Of a stretch of DNA of 41,097 bases, positions 1 to 8,700 are shown in pieces. The stretch comes from Bacteroidales bacterium Bact_22 (GTDB taxonomy: Bacteria > Bacteroidota > Bacteroidia > Bacteroidales > F082), in contig LUZN01000046.1 in NCBI GenBank assembly GCA_001603665.1, positions 1 to 41,097 of the forward strand, in the 5' to 3' direction. A program made the translations under genes and the position numbers. The notes under the pieces are model-generated. The model ran no database searches and was not told the origin of the DNA. It saw only the letters and a list, made by a program, of their open reading frames with translations. The number at the start of each line of letters is the position of its first letter. Within the stretch, counting starts at the first letter, position 1.

Positions 1-1
1 A

Positions 2-736
2 TAATACACAATTAGTTACAACCAAACGACAGAGCATTGTGATGGCAACTGACAGTGGTATGATTTCGAGGGTGCAAAAATACAAAAAAATATTGAATAA
101 ATTCATCTTTGATAAAATTTGGAACTCAAAAAATGTCTTAAAAATTCGTATTCCGCTGATTATCAACACGATAGAACTTATAGTTATTAAAATAAATTTT
201 GTCGGATAAAAAATCATGATCAGTCCCAAAACGATGAGTCCGATGTTGAGGATGGCCATTGTCGAGAGGTGCGTCACCACATGGTGCGTGGTGGCCGATT
301 CCATGCCGAAAAGCCAGCCGTAGAGGGTGATGAAGAGGTATTGTATGATGCACAGTGCGGCGATGAAGGTGCAGACGTTGAGGTAGAAGCTGAAACCGCC
401 GTAAAAATCGGTGTTTCCTGAGAAAACGAGGATTATCTTCTGAACCACGAGAGCCAGCAGGGCGATGTACGACACGAATACCGTCAAGCCGTTGATACTC
501 AAGATGGGATTCCACTCACGCGACATGCGGTCACTGTCGGAAGACTGCGAGAGAGCCGACAGCATCATGCGGAAACGCAGGCTGTAGAGCTGCTTGTTGA
601 CGACCATCAGGAGCATGGCTGCGAAAACGATGATGAAATTCCACGAGGGCGAAATCGCCTTCACCACGCGGAGGCTCGGCTCGAGCGTTGAAGCGATGTT
701 TTCTGTAACTATTTGAATATCAAGGATTTCGCTCAT
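2..736 (-). CDS. DUF4271 domain membrane protein, 3' end beyond the window
   Basis: This is a partial gene. The frame opens with ATG at 734-736 (protein begins MSEILDIQIVTENIAS) and stays free of stop codons to the window edge, giving 245 visible codons. The protein shows several hydrophobic helices: one near residues 24-38 (WNFIIVFAAMLLMVV), one at FVSYIALLALVVQKIILVF, a pair around FYLNVCTFIAALCIIQYLF, and further ones toward the visible end. The late segment LYFCTLEIIPL resembles the conserved end of DUF4271 proteins of Bacteroidetes. The family is an integral inner-membrane protein of unknown function. From memory, its genes often sit near hemD and rnpA, which would lie outside this window. 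It is divergent from pta and has its own TAnnTTTG-type promoter. The 125-residue reading at 138-515 is another frame of this gene. Confidence 0.8.
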   Translation of the reverse strand, partial: MSEILDIQIVTENIASTLEPSLRVVKAISPSWNFIIVFAAMLLMVVNKQLYSLRFRMMLSALSQSSDSDRMSREWNPILSINGLTVFVSYIALLALVVQKIILVFSGNTDFYGGFSFYLNVCTFIAALCIIQYLFITLYGWLFGMESATTHHVVTHLSTMAILNIGLIVLGLIMIFYPTKFILITISSIVLIISGIRIFKTFFEFQILSKMNLFNIFLYFCTLEIIPLSVAITMLCRLVVTNCVL

Positions 737-761
737 CAAATATCATCAAAATTTTCTTCTG

Positions 762-769
762 CAAAAATA
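762..769 (-). promoter_or_regulatory. Bacteroidetes -7 element for the DUF4271 gene
   Basis: Read on the minus strand this is TATTTTTG, matching the Bacteroidetes TAnnTTTG -7 box. It lies 25 bases before the ATG at 736, which leaves a leader of roughly 20 nt. I see no clear TTTG -33 box at the usual distance. It is back to back with the pta promoter. Confidence 0.5.
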
Positions 770-778
770 TAGAAAAAA

Positions 779-810
779 TTTGGATTTTTATGATAAATAT
801 TGTATTTTTG
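779..810 (+). promoter_or_regulatory. Bacteroidetes-type promoter of pta-ackA
   Basis: TTTG at 779-782 and TATTTTTG at 803-810 are separated by 20 bp, which fits the Bacteroidetes primary sigma factor consensus (TTTG, about 19-20 bp, TAnnTTTG). Transcription would start near 816-818, giving a leader of about 50 nt that contains the 15-bp tandem repeat at 819-847. Confidence 0.65.
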
Positions 811-818
811 CGGAATAA

Positions 819-847
819 TTTTTTGAGCATACTTTTTTTGAGCATAC
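819..847 (+). repeat. Two-copy tandem repeat in the pta leader
   Basis: The unit T6-7 GAGCATAC occurs twice in tandem (819-832 and 833-847), differing only by one T in the T-run. It lies between the -7 box and the pta start codon, probably in the 5' leader. It may be a slippage duplication or a paired binding site. The sequence alone does not decide. Confidence 0.6.
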
Positions 848-866
848 ATATCAAATTTTTATACAA

Positions 867-1877
867 ATGGGACTTATTGAAGAAATTATTGCGAATGCGC
901 AGGCTAACAAACAGCGCATCGTGCTCCCCGAGGGAGATGAACCAAGAACATTAAAAGCAGCCGACCGCATCGTGGCTGACGGCATCGCCGACGTCATTTT
1001 GATCGGACCGGCACAGAAAATCGCCGACATGGTGAAGGAATTCGGCCTTAAGAACATCGGCAAGGCCCGTGTCATCGACCCACAAACCAATCCTGAACGT
1101 CAGAAATACGCCGACTTGCTTTTCGAACTCCGTAAGGCAAAAGGCATGACCCCCGAGCAGGCTTACGACCTCGCAGGTAACTTCATGTACCTTGGCATCT
1201 TGATGGTGAAGGCAGGCGAAGCCGACGGTCTCGTCAGCGGCGCACGCTCAACCACAGGCGACATGCTCCGTCCGGCCTTGCAGATCATCAAGACTGTGCC
1301 TGGTGTGACATGTGTCTCGGGCGCTTTCACGATGTTCCTGCCTGAAGGTTGTCCTTACGGCACCAACGGACGTATGGTGTTTGCCGACTGCGCCGTGACG
1401 CCGATGCCGACAGCCGAGCAACTCGCGGAGATAGCCATCTGCACTGCCGACACCGCCAAGGCCATCGCGAAGATCGACCCTATCACAGCCATCTTGAGCT
1501 TCTCGACCAAGGGCTCAGCCAAGCATGAGGTCGTCGACAAAGTCATCGAGGCTACCCGCATCGCGCAGGAGCGCCGGCCAGACCTGGTGCTCGACGGTGA
1601 GCTCCAAGCTGACGCAGCCATCGTACCGTCGGTGGGCGCAAGCAAAGCCCCGGGCAGCGCTGTCGCAGGAAAAGCCAACACATTGGTGTTCCCTTGCCTC
1701 GAGGTAGGAAACATCGCATATAAACTCGTCCAGCGTCTGGCCGGCGCCGAAGCGGTCGGCCCAGTGCTGCAAGGTCTCGCAAAACCATGTAACGACCTCA
1801 GCCGCGGATGCTCGATTGATGACGTTTATAAACTCGTTGCTATCACTTGCAACCAGGCAATTGCACAGAAACAATAA
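867..1877 (+). CDS. pta: Phosphate acetyltransferase
   Basis: Pta interconverts acetyl-CoA plus phosphate and acetyl-phosphate plus CoA in the cytoplasm. With the neighbouring acetate kinase it makes ATP and acetate from acetyl-CoA. The 336-aa protein starts MGLIEEIIANAQANKQRIVLP and is of the short, single-domain PTA_PTB type, without the N-terminal DRTGG-type regulatory extension of enterobacterial Pta. Family segments are visible: VLPEGDEPRTLKAADRI near the N-terminus, GEADGLVSGARSTTGDMLRP around residues 117-136, and PGSAVAGKANTLVFPCLEVGN around 262-282. The ATG at 867 is the first in the frame after the promoter and gives the expected family N-terminus. The stop is 12 bases before ackA, so the two genes are surely one operon. 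Confidence 0.97.
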   Translation: MGLIEEIIANAQANKQRIVLPEGDEPRTLKAADRIVADGIADVILIGPAQKIADMVKEFGLKNIGKARVIDPQTNPERQKYADLLFELRKAKGMTPEQAYDLAGNFMYLGILMVKAGEADGLVSGARSTTGDMLRPALQIIKTVPGVTCVSGAFTMFLPEGCPYGTNGRMVFADCAVTPMPTAEQLAEIAICTADTAKAIAKIDPITAILSFSTKGSAKHEVVDKVIEATRIAQERRPDLVLDGELQADAAIVPSVGASKAPGSAVAGKANTLVFPCLEVGNIAYKLVQRLAGAEAVGPVLQGLAKPCNDLSRGCSIDDVYKLVAITCNQAIAQKQ

Positions 1878-1889
1878 ACACACACTACC

Positions 1890-3089
1890 ATGAAGATATT
1901 AGTATTAAATTGCGGTTCGTCATCAATCAAATATCAGCTGATTGAGATGGACGAGAAGAATCACTCAGTATTAGCCAAGGGTCTCTTGGAGCGCATCGGC
2001 CTCGAGATGGGCGAGTTCACCCACAAATGGAACGGACAGAAGCACTACGAGCAGCTTCCTATCCCGAACCACACCGAGGGCATCAAGATTGTGCTTCAAG
2101 CACTTACGAATAAAGAATACGGTGTCATCAGCGACCTGAAAGAAATCAAAGCTGTCGGTCACCGCGTGGCTCACGGCGGAGAGAAGTTCAAACAGAGTGT
2201 CCGCATCGACGACAAAGTCATCAGCATGATTAAAGACCTCTGCGACCTCGCTCCATTGCACAACCCGGGCGCCCTGCAGGGCATCGCAGCAATGCAGGCA
2301 GTCCTCCCAGGCATCCCGATGGCAGCAGTGTTCGGCACCTCATTCCACGCCACCATGCCGCCAGAGGCATATCTCTATGCCATCCCATACGAGTACTACG
2401 AGAAATATCGTGTACGTCGCTACGGATTCCACGGCACCAGCCACAAATACGTCGCTGAGAAAGCCGCTGAATATGTTGGCAGAGACTGGAAAAACACCAA
2501 GATCGTGACATGTCACCTCGGATCAGGCGCCTCTATCGCAGCAGTTGAAAACGGCAAGTCGGTGGAGACTTCAATGGGCTTCACACCTGTCGAAGGCCTC
2601 GTGATGGGCAGCCGCACAGGCGACCTCGACCTCGGCGCTTTCATGTACATCATGGACAAGGAAGGCTACAACACCAAGGAGATGAACACCCTCGTAAACA
2701 AAAAATCAGGTCTCATCGGTATTACCGGCAACTCGCAGGATATGCGTGACGTGCGCGCAGGCCGTGACGCCGGCGACGAGCGTTGTACCTACGCCTTCAA
2801 CATGTTCGCACACCGCGTGAAGAAATACATAGGCGCTTACGCAGCCATCATGAACGGCATGGACGTCCTCGTGATGACAGGCGGCATCGGCGAAAACGCA
2901 TGGTTCATGCGTGAGGCTATACTCGAGAATATGGAGTTCTTCGGCATCAAGATCGACAAGAAGCTGAACGAGACCATCATGGGCGACGCAGCCGTCATCT
3001 CGACACCTGACTCAAAGGTGAAAGTGGTTGTATATCCTACCGATGAGGAATATATGATCGCTAAGGACACCTTCGACCTGGTGAAATAA
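1890..3089 (+). CDS. ackA: Acetate kinase
   Basis: AckA transfers the phosphoryl group of acetyl-phosphate to ADP, giving acetate and ATP. It is the energy-conserving step of acetate fermentation. The 399-aa protein has the usual family length and shows the ASKHA-fold landmarks: N-terminal LVLNCGSSSIKY (phosphate 1 motif), VGHRVAHGGEKF, YGFHGTSHKYVA, HLGSGASIAA and, near the C-terminus, VMTGGIGENAWFMRE (adenosine motif). It starts at ATG 1890, 12 bases after the pta stop, in the same operon. Codon use is GC-leaning and matches pta, so there is no sign of transfer. The pta-ackA pairing makes the function secure. Confidence 0.98.
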   Translation: MKILVLNCGSSSIKYQLIEMDEKNHSVLAKGLLERIGLEMGEFTHKWNGQKHYEQLPIPNHTEGIKIVLQALTNKEYGVISDLKEIKAVGHRVAHGGEKFKQSVRIDDKVISMIKDLCDLAPLHNPGALQGIAAMQAVLPGIPMAAVFGTSFHATMPPEAYLYAIPYEYYEKYRVRRYGFHGTSHKYVAEKAAEYVGRDWKNTKIVTCHLGSGASIAAVENGKSVETSMGFTPVEGLVMGSRTGDLDLGAFMYIMDKEGYNTKEMNTLVNKKSGLIGITGNSQDMRDVRAGRDAGDERCTYAFNMFAHRVKKYIGAYAAIMNGMDVLVMTGGIGENAWFMREAILENMEFFGIKIDKKLNETIMGDAAVISTPDSKVKVVVYPTDEEYMIAKDTFDLVK

Positions 3090-3100
3090 AGCATTGGCTT

Positions 3101-3152
3101 TTGGCTATTGGCCGTTGGCTATTAGCAGACATGCTAACGGCTGATGGCCAAT
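3101..3152 (+). repeat. Imperfect inverted repeat after ackA, possible terminator
   Basis: A left arm at 3107-3126 (ATTGGCCGTTGGCTATTAGC) and a right arm at 3133-3152 (GCTAACGGCTGATGGCCAAT) flank the 6-nt loop AGACAT. They pair at 15 of 20 positions, with some of the rest G-U. The left side also contains a direct repeat TTGGCTATT at 3101-3109 and 3115-3123. The right arm runs into a short T-run (ATATTTTTA), so the structure could end pta-ackA transcription. It could also be a dispersed intergenic repeat. Confidence 0.5.
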
Positions 3153-3212
3153 ATTTTTATCGATTTCATAATATGGCGTCTCCAATGGCGTTTATATAAC
3201 AAACATAATAAC

Positions 3213-6200
3213 ATGAAAAGAATCAATTATTTAAGCCTGATTGTCGGCATCATGTTGCTGGCATTCTTGTCGGGATGCGACAAAAACAAACAGTCGAACA
3301 GCAGAATCATCGAGCAGATCCGTCCCGTCAGCGAGACTTTGTTACCTCTCCTCGACAGCTACACCTCAGGTGTCATCACCGAAGGCGAGCCTATCGTGGT
3401 ACGTTTCAAATACCCGAACACGCTGAAAGTCAAGCAAGGCGAGGCTTTGCCTGCAAAACTGTTCACCTTCACGCCAGAATTGAAAGGCAAAGCCGTGTGG
3501 CTTGACGAGAATACAGTGGCATTTAAATATGACAAAATCGATAACTCGAAGCAATACATCTGTCGCTTCAAAGTAGCGGAAATGCTGGATGTTACAGCAA
3601 CCGAGACGCTCGAATTCGGCTTCGGAGTGCGCCGTCAGTCGTTCAACCTCATCGACGCGTATCCGCTTTGCCAAAACGCCGACGAGATGAGCTATATGCT
3701 GTATGTGCAGTTCGCCGCGCCAGTGAAGCTCGAGGACGCCGACAAGATCTTTGACGAGTCGTTTGCTAAGCAATATCAGGTGGAAACGAACTTCATCAAC
3801 GACTGTTATTATTCGTTTACCATAAAATCGCTGCAGCGAAAAGATACCGATTATGACATTGAAGTTAATATTAACGGCAAAAATATTGATTCGGATACGA
3901 AAATCGATAAAACTTTGACCATTTATGCAAAGGACAAGTTCTTCCCTATTGATTTTAATGTTGAAAAAGCGTCAGGACAAGGCATTTTGTTCTTCTCGCA
4001 GCCGCTGAAACAGGATCAGAACCTCAACGGACTGGTCACATTCAGTCAGCAGAAACTGGCAGCAAAATATGATATTCAGGACAATCATATCACTTTCTAT
4101 TTCGACAAGTCGAGTCTTTACAGCTATCAGCTGGAAAACATCACCATGACGGTGAGCGGCATCCGCAGCGAAGCCAACAACATCATGCAGGAAGATAAAG
4201 AATTTACCTTCTCGCTCAACGAATACGAGCCAAAGGTACGCTGGACCAACGACGGCATAATTGTCCCCGACATAAAGGAGACAACGGTTTTCTTCGATGC
4301 CACTTGTCTTAACTCAGTGACACTCAGGATTATACGTATTTACGACGATAATATTTTATCCTTCATTCAGGATAATGACATGAGCAACACCTACGGCATC
4401 CGTAAGGTCGGAAGGCTGGAAAAGAAGGTGCGTCTGCAGCTCGACAACCCACATCTCACGCAGTGGAAAACCTACCCCATCGTGCTCTCCGACTACGTCG
4501 ACGTGGAGCCGGGTGCGATGTATCAGCTGAGTCTGAACTTCGGTCCGGCCGACTATATGCTGGCCACCGACGAGATGAAACGCGAGGTGACGGAGAACGC
4601 TCAGCGTGAAGCCGATTACTGGGATGGCGAAGTTTATGATTATAAGGAATACCGCTACGACGGCAAATGGGGCGATCCTAACGGCTACACATATTACAAT
4701 TATGTGGAACAGCTGAAAAATATTGTGGTCAGTGACCTCGCAGTGACCGCTAAGATGGGTCGCAACGACCTGGTTGACGTGTTTGTGTATCAGATCTCCG
4801 ATGCAAAACCCGCTTCGAGTGCCAAAGTGACGGCATATAACTATCAGAAACAGCTAATCGCCGAAGGTAATACCGACGGTAAGGGCCATGTGCAACTGCA
4901 ATGCGCCAACAAGCCCGCTTACATAATCGCCACCGACCGCAAAGGAAGCAAGTCGGTGATAAAACTCAACGACGGAAATGCCTTGTCGTACAGCCGTTTC
5001 AACGTCGATGGCGAGCCAGTGGAGAAAGGCGTCGTGGGCTTTGCCTACTCCAACCGCGGAGTATGGCGCCCAGGCGATGAGCTACAGCTTAACCTCATGC
5101 TCAGCGACGTCGACGGACAGCTGCCTGAGAATTATCCAGTGGTGCTTGAGGTTACCGACGCTTCAGGCCGTCTCTACGCCAAGCAGGTCAACACCAAGCC
5201 GGTGAACGGCATCTATTGCTACAACGTGCCGACCAACCCGAGCGATGAGACAGGTCTCTGGACAGCTCGTTTCAAGGTCGGGACGACGACAATAACAAAG
5301 AATCTGCGTGTTGAGACGGTCAAGCCGAACCGTTTGGAGATAAAATTTGAGTTGCCAGAGGTGGTTTATCTGACAAATCCGCAGCGTGTAACATTATCAT
5401 CAAAATGGCTTAACGGTTTGAAAGCCAATGGCTTAAAAGCCGAAGTCGATGTTAAGGTCCGCAATGGTGTGACTAAATTCAAAGGTTTTGAAAACTATTG
5501 TTTCGACAACGATACTGAACATTTCGAAGCCACCGAGCTCGCGCTGTTCAGCGGCTCGCTCGGTGATGAAGGCTCGGCCAACATCAGCTTCAACCCATTG
5601 AAAAACCTCAGCTCACAGCAGATGATGAACGCCGTGTTCACAACAAAAGTGTTTGAGCAAGGCGGCGACTTCAGCATTGCGTCGTTCAAGACCATATTAT
5701 CGCCATTCGCCAGATACGTCGGAGTGGAGCTGCCTGAGACGACATCGAAATACGGAAGTTACTACGACACCAATAAAGACTGGAACTTCAACGTGGTTGT
5801 GGTCAACGACAACGGCAAGATCTGCAACGCCACCGTCAACCTCGACTACGCACTTTATAAACTCGACTCCTACTGGTGGTGGTCGAGCGAAGACGATTAC
5901 ACATTAAAACGTTATGCCTCAGGCACTTACAAGCGTCCAGTGAAGAGTGGAACGATAACTTACACCGGCAGTAACGCCTTGAGTTTCAACATCCCTGACT
6001 CAGAATGGGGCTACTATCTGCTCGTGGTCAGCGACAAACAAGGCGGACACAGTTTCGCCAAGGTCATCAGCTTCGACTGGGGCTACGGACATTCTTCGTC
6101 AGAGTCGGGCGCTCCGACACAGCTCTCGATGAAGGCGACGGCCGACATCTATCAGGTGGGTAAGAACATCGTGGTGACCTTCCCTGCCAACGACAAGGCC

Positions 6201-8699
6201 AAGGCCCTTGTGACAGTGGAGGCCAACGACAAGGTGTTACAGACCTTAGCACTCGACAACCTCGGCGAGGAAGGCAAGGTGGAATTCACCGCCACCGCCG
6301 ACATGATACCGAATGTGTACGTCTACGTGTCGCTGATTCAGCCGCACGACAGCGGCAACGGCATGCCGATACGTCTGTACGGCGTGATTCCTGTCAAGGT
6401 GGAAGACCAGAAGCTGCAGCTGCAGCCGAATATCGAGGTTCCTGAGACCACCAACACCAAGAAAAATATCGAGGTGAAGGTCAGCGAGGCTAACAAACAA
6501 GCCATGACATACACCCTTGCCGTGGTCGACGAGGGCATACTTGGACTCACGAACTTCCGCACGCCTAACCCTTACGGCTACTTCAACAGCAAGCAGTCGC
6601 TGCTGGTGCGCACCTGGGACAACTACGCCTCGGTCATCGACGCCTTCAGCGGCGAGTTCGGCTCGATCTACGCCATCGGCGGTGACGGCATGATAAGCCA
6701 GGAGCTGACGTTAGACAAACGTTTCAAGGCGTATGCCGTGACCCTCGGCCCATTCGAGCTGAAGGCCGGCGACACCAACACCCATGAGTTCGAGGTGCCG
6801 GAATGCTCAGGCGCGCTGCGTTTCATGGTGGTGGCTCACGGCGATGGCAAGGCTTTCGGCAGCGCCGAGAAGAAGATGACCGTCATCGACCCTGTCACGC
6901 TCTACGCCTCGGCACCGCGCGTGGTGGCTCCGGATGACGAGCTGACGCTGAAGATTCAGGTGCTGGCACCGTCGATGAAAGGCAAGAGCCTTGACGTGGC
7001 ATTCAACAACAAGAACCTCACAGCTATCGGAGAGCTGCCAGCATCAGTAAATATTGATAAAAACGGCGAAGGCATGATAGTGGTGAAAGCGCGAGTGCCC
7101 GAGGCGACCGGCGATGCCGTGTTGAAGGCTTCGGTGACAGGCGCCGGCTACACCGCTGAGTCGTCGACGGCCATGCCGATAAGGATGCCTTACGCCGAAC
7201 GTCGCAACACCATCACGAAGGAAGTGGAAGGCGGACAGACGTTGGAGATTCCGTTCACTCTCGACGGCATCGCCGGTACGCAGCAAGGTCAGATCACGGT
7301 GTCATCATTGCTGCCGGTAGACCTGTTCAGTCGCCTCGACTACCTCACTTCGTATCCTCACGGATGTCTCGAGCAGGTCACTTCGAAGGCCTTCCCTCAG
7401 CTGTATCTCAACTATTTCATCCAGCAGAATGATGACGACAAGGCCACTTCGAAATATAACATCGAAAGTGCAATAACAAATCTGAGATCATATCAGAAAT
7501 CCGACTTCTCGATGACCAACTGGGTTGGCGGTAACTACAGCGACCCGTGGACAGAGATCTATGCTTTGCAATTCCTCGTAGAGGCCCAGAAACAAGGATA
7601 TAACGTGCCACAATATTTCACCGACGGACTCGTGAAATATCAGGCAAACAAGGCAAAACAGTGGCGTAACAACATCGACTTCAAGCCAGGTGAGACCATC
7701 CAGGCCTACCGTCTGTTTGTGCTGGCACTTGCCGACGCTCCTGAGATGGGTGCCATGAACCGTTTCAAGGATATCGAGATGAACTATTCGTTGACGAAAG
7801 TCCTTGCTGCCGCTGCATTTGCACAGACCGGCAAGACCAAGATAGCACAAGGCCTGATGCCTGTCGTGGGCGAAAACGAGAGGATGTCGGACTACTACAG
7901 CTCGTTCGGCTCGACCATCCGCGACCTCGCCTTCCTGACATACGCCCAGATGCTGTGCGGCAGCGACGAACAGACTGTGAAAGACAACATCAACGCTATC
8001 TGCGGCATCTTGAACACTGGCAAATGGCTCGACACACAGTCGACAGCATTTGCGCTCTTCGTTTTGGGCAAATATGCTGAGCAACAAGGTGTTACAAGCG
8101 AAAATCTCTCAGCCGTGGTGAATGCCAACGGTAAGGAATACACCATGAACACCAACATGAGCTCGGCAGGCTATAGCTTCGTGCCGAAACTCGGCGAAAA
8201 CACTGTGGAAGTCAGAAACAACGGCAGTCAGAAACTCGTTGTCAACGTGTTCACCAAGACCAGCGTGGCAGAGTATCCGACCGAAGAGAGCGGTTACTTC
8301 ATCAATATGACTGTCAACTACACCGACAAAAATGGTAATCCAGTGAATTTCAATAATTTACGTGTTGGCACCGACATCCGTATTGAGATGACTGTTCAGA
8401 ACCCGAGCGAATACAGAGTAACTGAGTTGGCGTTGTCATATTACCTGCCTTCGGGCTGGGAGCTCGTCAATGAGCGTCTGGGCGGCGACGACAGCAACAG
8501 CGGCGCCAAGCACATCGACTATCGTGACGACCGTGCCTACATTTACTTCGACCTCACGCCGAAGTCGGAGAAGACCTTCGTGTTGAAGGCCAACGCCACC
8601 TACGAAGGCAATTACATGATTCCGGCAGTGCGCTGCGAAGACATGTACAACGACAAGATTTACTATCAGATGCCGGCAATAAAGTGCATTGTGAAATAA
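3213..8699 (+). CDS. Alpha-2-macroglobulin family lipoprotein with thioester motif
   Basis: This 1828-aa protein is a bacterial alpha-2-macroglobulin (YfhM type), a giant protease trap anchored in the envelope. Family members change shape when cleaved in their bait region and bind the protease through a Cys-Gln thioester. The start chosen at ATG 3213 gives a clean lipoprotein signal, MKRINYLSLIVGIMLLAFLS then GCDKN, with lipidated Cys at residue 22. The frame is open upstream to an ATG at 3144, but that would put 23 non-signal residues in front. Macroglobulin-like beta domains fill the first half (VKPNRLEIKFELP near 700). MRMPYAERR-type sequence precedes the thioester segment YPHGCLEQVTSKAFPQLYL, with Cys1385 and Gln1388. 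An alpha-helical toroid domain follows, and the receptor-like beta domain ends the protein. Only 1 bp separates it from pbpC, the classic partner: defence of the envelope coupled to wall repair. Confidence 0.92.
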   Translation: MKRINYLSLIVGIMLLAFLSGCDKNKQSNSRIIEQIRPVSETLLPLLDSYTSGVITEGEPIVVRFKYPNTLKVKQGEALPAKLFTFTPELKGKAVWLDENTVAFKYDKIDNSKQYICRFKVAEMLDVTATETLEFGFGVRRQSFNLIDAYPLCQNADEMSYMLYVQFAAPVKLEDADKIFDESFAKQYQVETNFINDCYYSFTIKSLQRKDTDYDIEVNINGKNIDSDTKIDKTLTIYAKDKFFPIDFNVEKASGQGILFFSQPLKQDQNLNGLVTFSQQKLAAKYDIQDNHITFYFDKSSLYSYQLENITMTVSGIRSEANNIMQEDKEFTFSLNEYEPKVRWTNDGIIVPDIKETTVFFDATCLNSVTLRIIRIYDDNILSFIQDNDMSNTYGIRKVGRLEKKVRLQLDNPHLTQWKTYPIVLSDYVDVEPGAMYQLSLNFGPADYMLATDEMKREVTENAQREADYWDGEVYDYKEYRYDGKWGDPNGYTYYNYVEQLKNIVVSDLAVTAKMGRNDLVDVFVYQISDAKPASSAKVTAYNYQKQLIAEGNTDGKGHVQLQCANKPAYIIATDRKGSKSVIKLNDGNALSYSRFNVDGEPVEKGVVGFAYSNRGVWRPGDELQLNLMLSDVDGQLPENYPVVLEVTDASGRLYAKQVNTKPVNGIYCYNVPTNPSDETGLWTARFKVGTTTITKNLRVETVKPNRLEIKFELPEVVYLTNPQRVTLSSKWLNGLKANGLKAEVDVKVRNGVTKFKGFENYCFDNDTEHFEATELALFSGSLGDEGSANISFNPLKNLSSQQMMNAVFTTKVFEQGGDFSIASFKTILSPFARYVGVELPETTSKYGSYYDTNKDWNFNVVVVNDNGKICNATVNLDYALYKLDSYWWWSSEDDYTLKRYASGTYKRPVKSGTITYTGSNALSFNIPDSEWGYYLLVVSDKQGGHSFAKVISFDWGYGHSSSESGAPTQLSMKATADIYQVGKNIVVTFPANDKAKALVTVEANDKVLQTLALDNLGEEGKVEFTATADMIPNVYVYVSLIQPHDSGNGMPIRLYGVIPVKVEDQKLQLQPNIEVPETTNTKKNIEVKVSEANKQAMTYTLAVVDEGILGLTNFRTPNPYGYFNSKQSLLVRTWDNYASVIDAFSGEFGSIYAIGGDGMISQELTLDKRFKAYAVTLGPFELKAGDTNTHEFEVPECSGALRFMVVAHGDGKAFGSAEKKMTVIDPVTLYASAPRVVAPDDELTLKIQVLAPSMKGKSLDVAFNNKNLTAIGELPASVNIDKNGEGMIVVKARVPEATGDAVLKASVTGAGYTAESSTAMPIRMPYAERRNTITKEVEGGQTLEIPFTLDGIAGTQQGQITVSSLLPVDLFSRLDYLTSYPHGCLEQVTSKAFPQLYLNYFIQQNDDDKATSKYNIESAITNLRSYQKSDFSMTNWVGGNYSDPWTEIYALQFLVEAQKQGYNVPQYFTDGLVKYQANKAKQWRNNIDFKPGETIQAYRLFVLALADAPEMGAMNRFKDIEMNYSLTKVLAAAAFAQTGKTKIAQGLMPVVGENERMSDYYSSFGSTIRDLAFLTYAQMLCGSDEQTVKDNINAICGILNTGKWLDTQSTAFALFVLGKYAEQQGVTSENLSAVVNANGKEYTMNTNMSSAGYSFVPKLGENTVEVRNNGSQKLVVNVFTKTSVAEYPTEESGYFINMTVNYTDKNGNPVNFNNLRVGTDIRIEMTVQNPSEYRVTELALSYYLPSGWELVNERLGGDDSNSGAKHIDYRDDRAYIYFDLTPKSEKTFVLKANATYEGNYMIPAVRCEDMYNDKIYYQMPAIKCIVK

Positions 8700-8700
8700 C

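Noticed and set aside
75-82. TAnnTTTG box (TATTTTTG on the minus strand) within the DUF4271 gene
   Set aside because: It encodes the conserved segment LYFC of the protein, and no start of a further gene is visible. Could drive a gene outside the window, but unsupported.
138-515. Open frame of 125 codons on the minus strand at the left edge
   Set aside because: It is a +1-type frame of the DUF4271 gene. The correct frame starts at 736 and gives hydrophobic helices.
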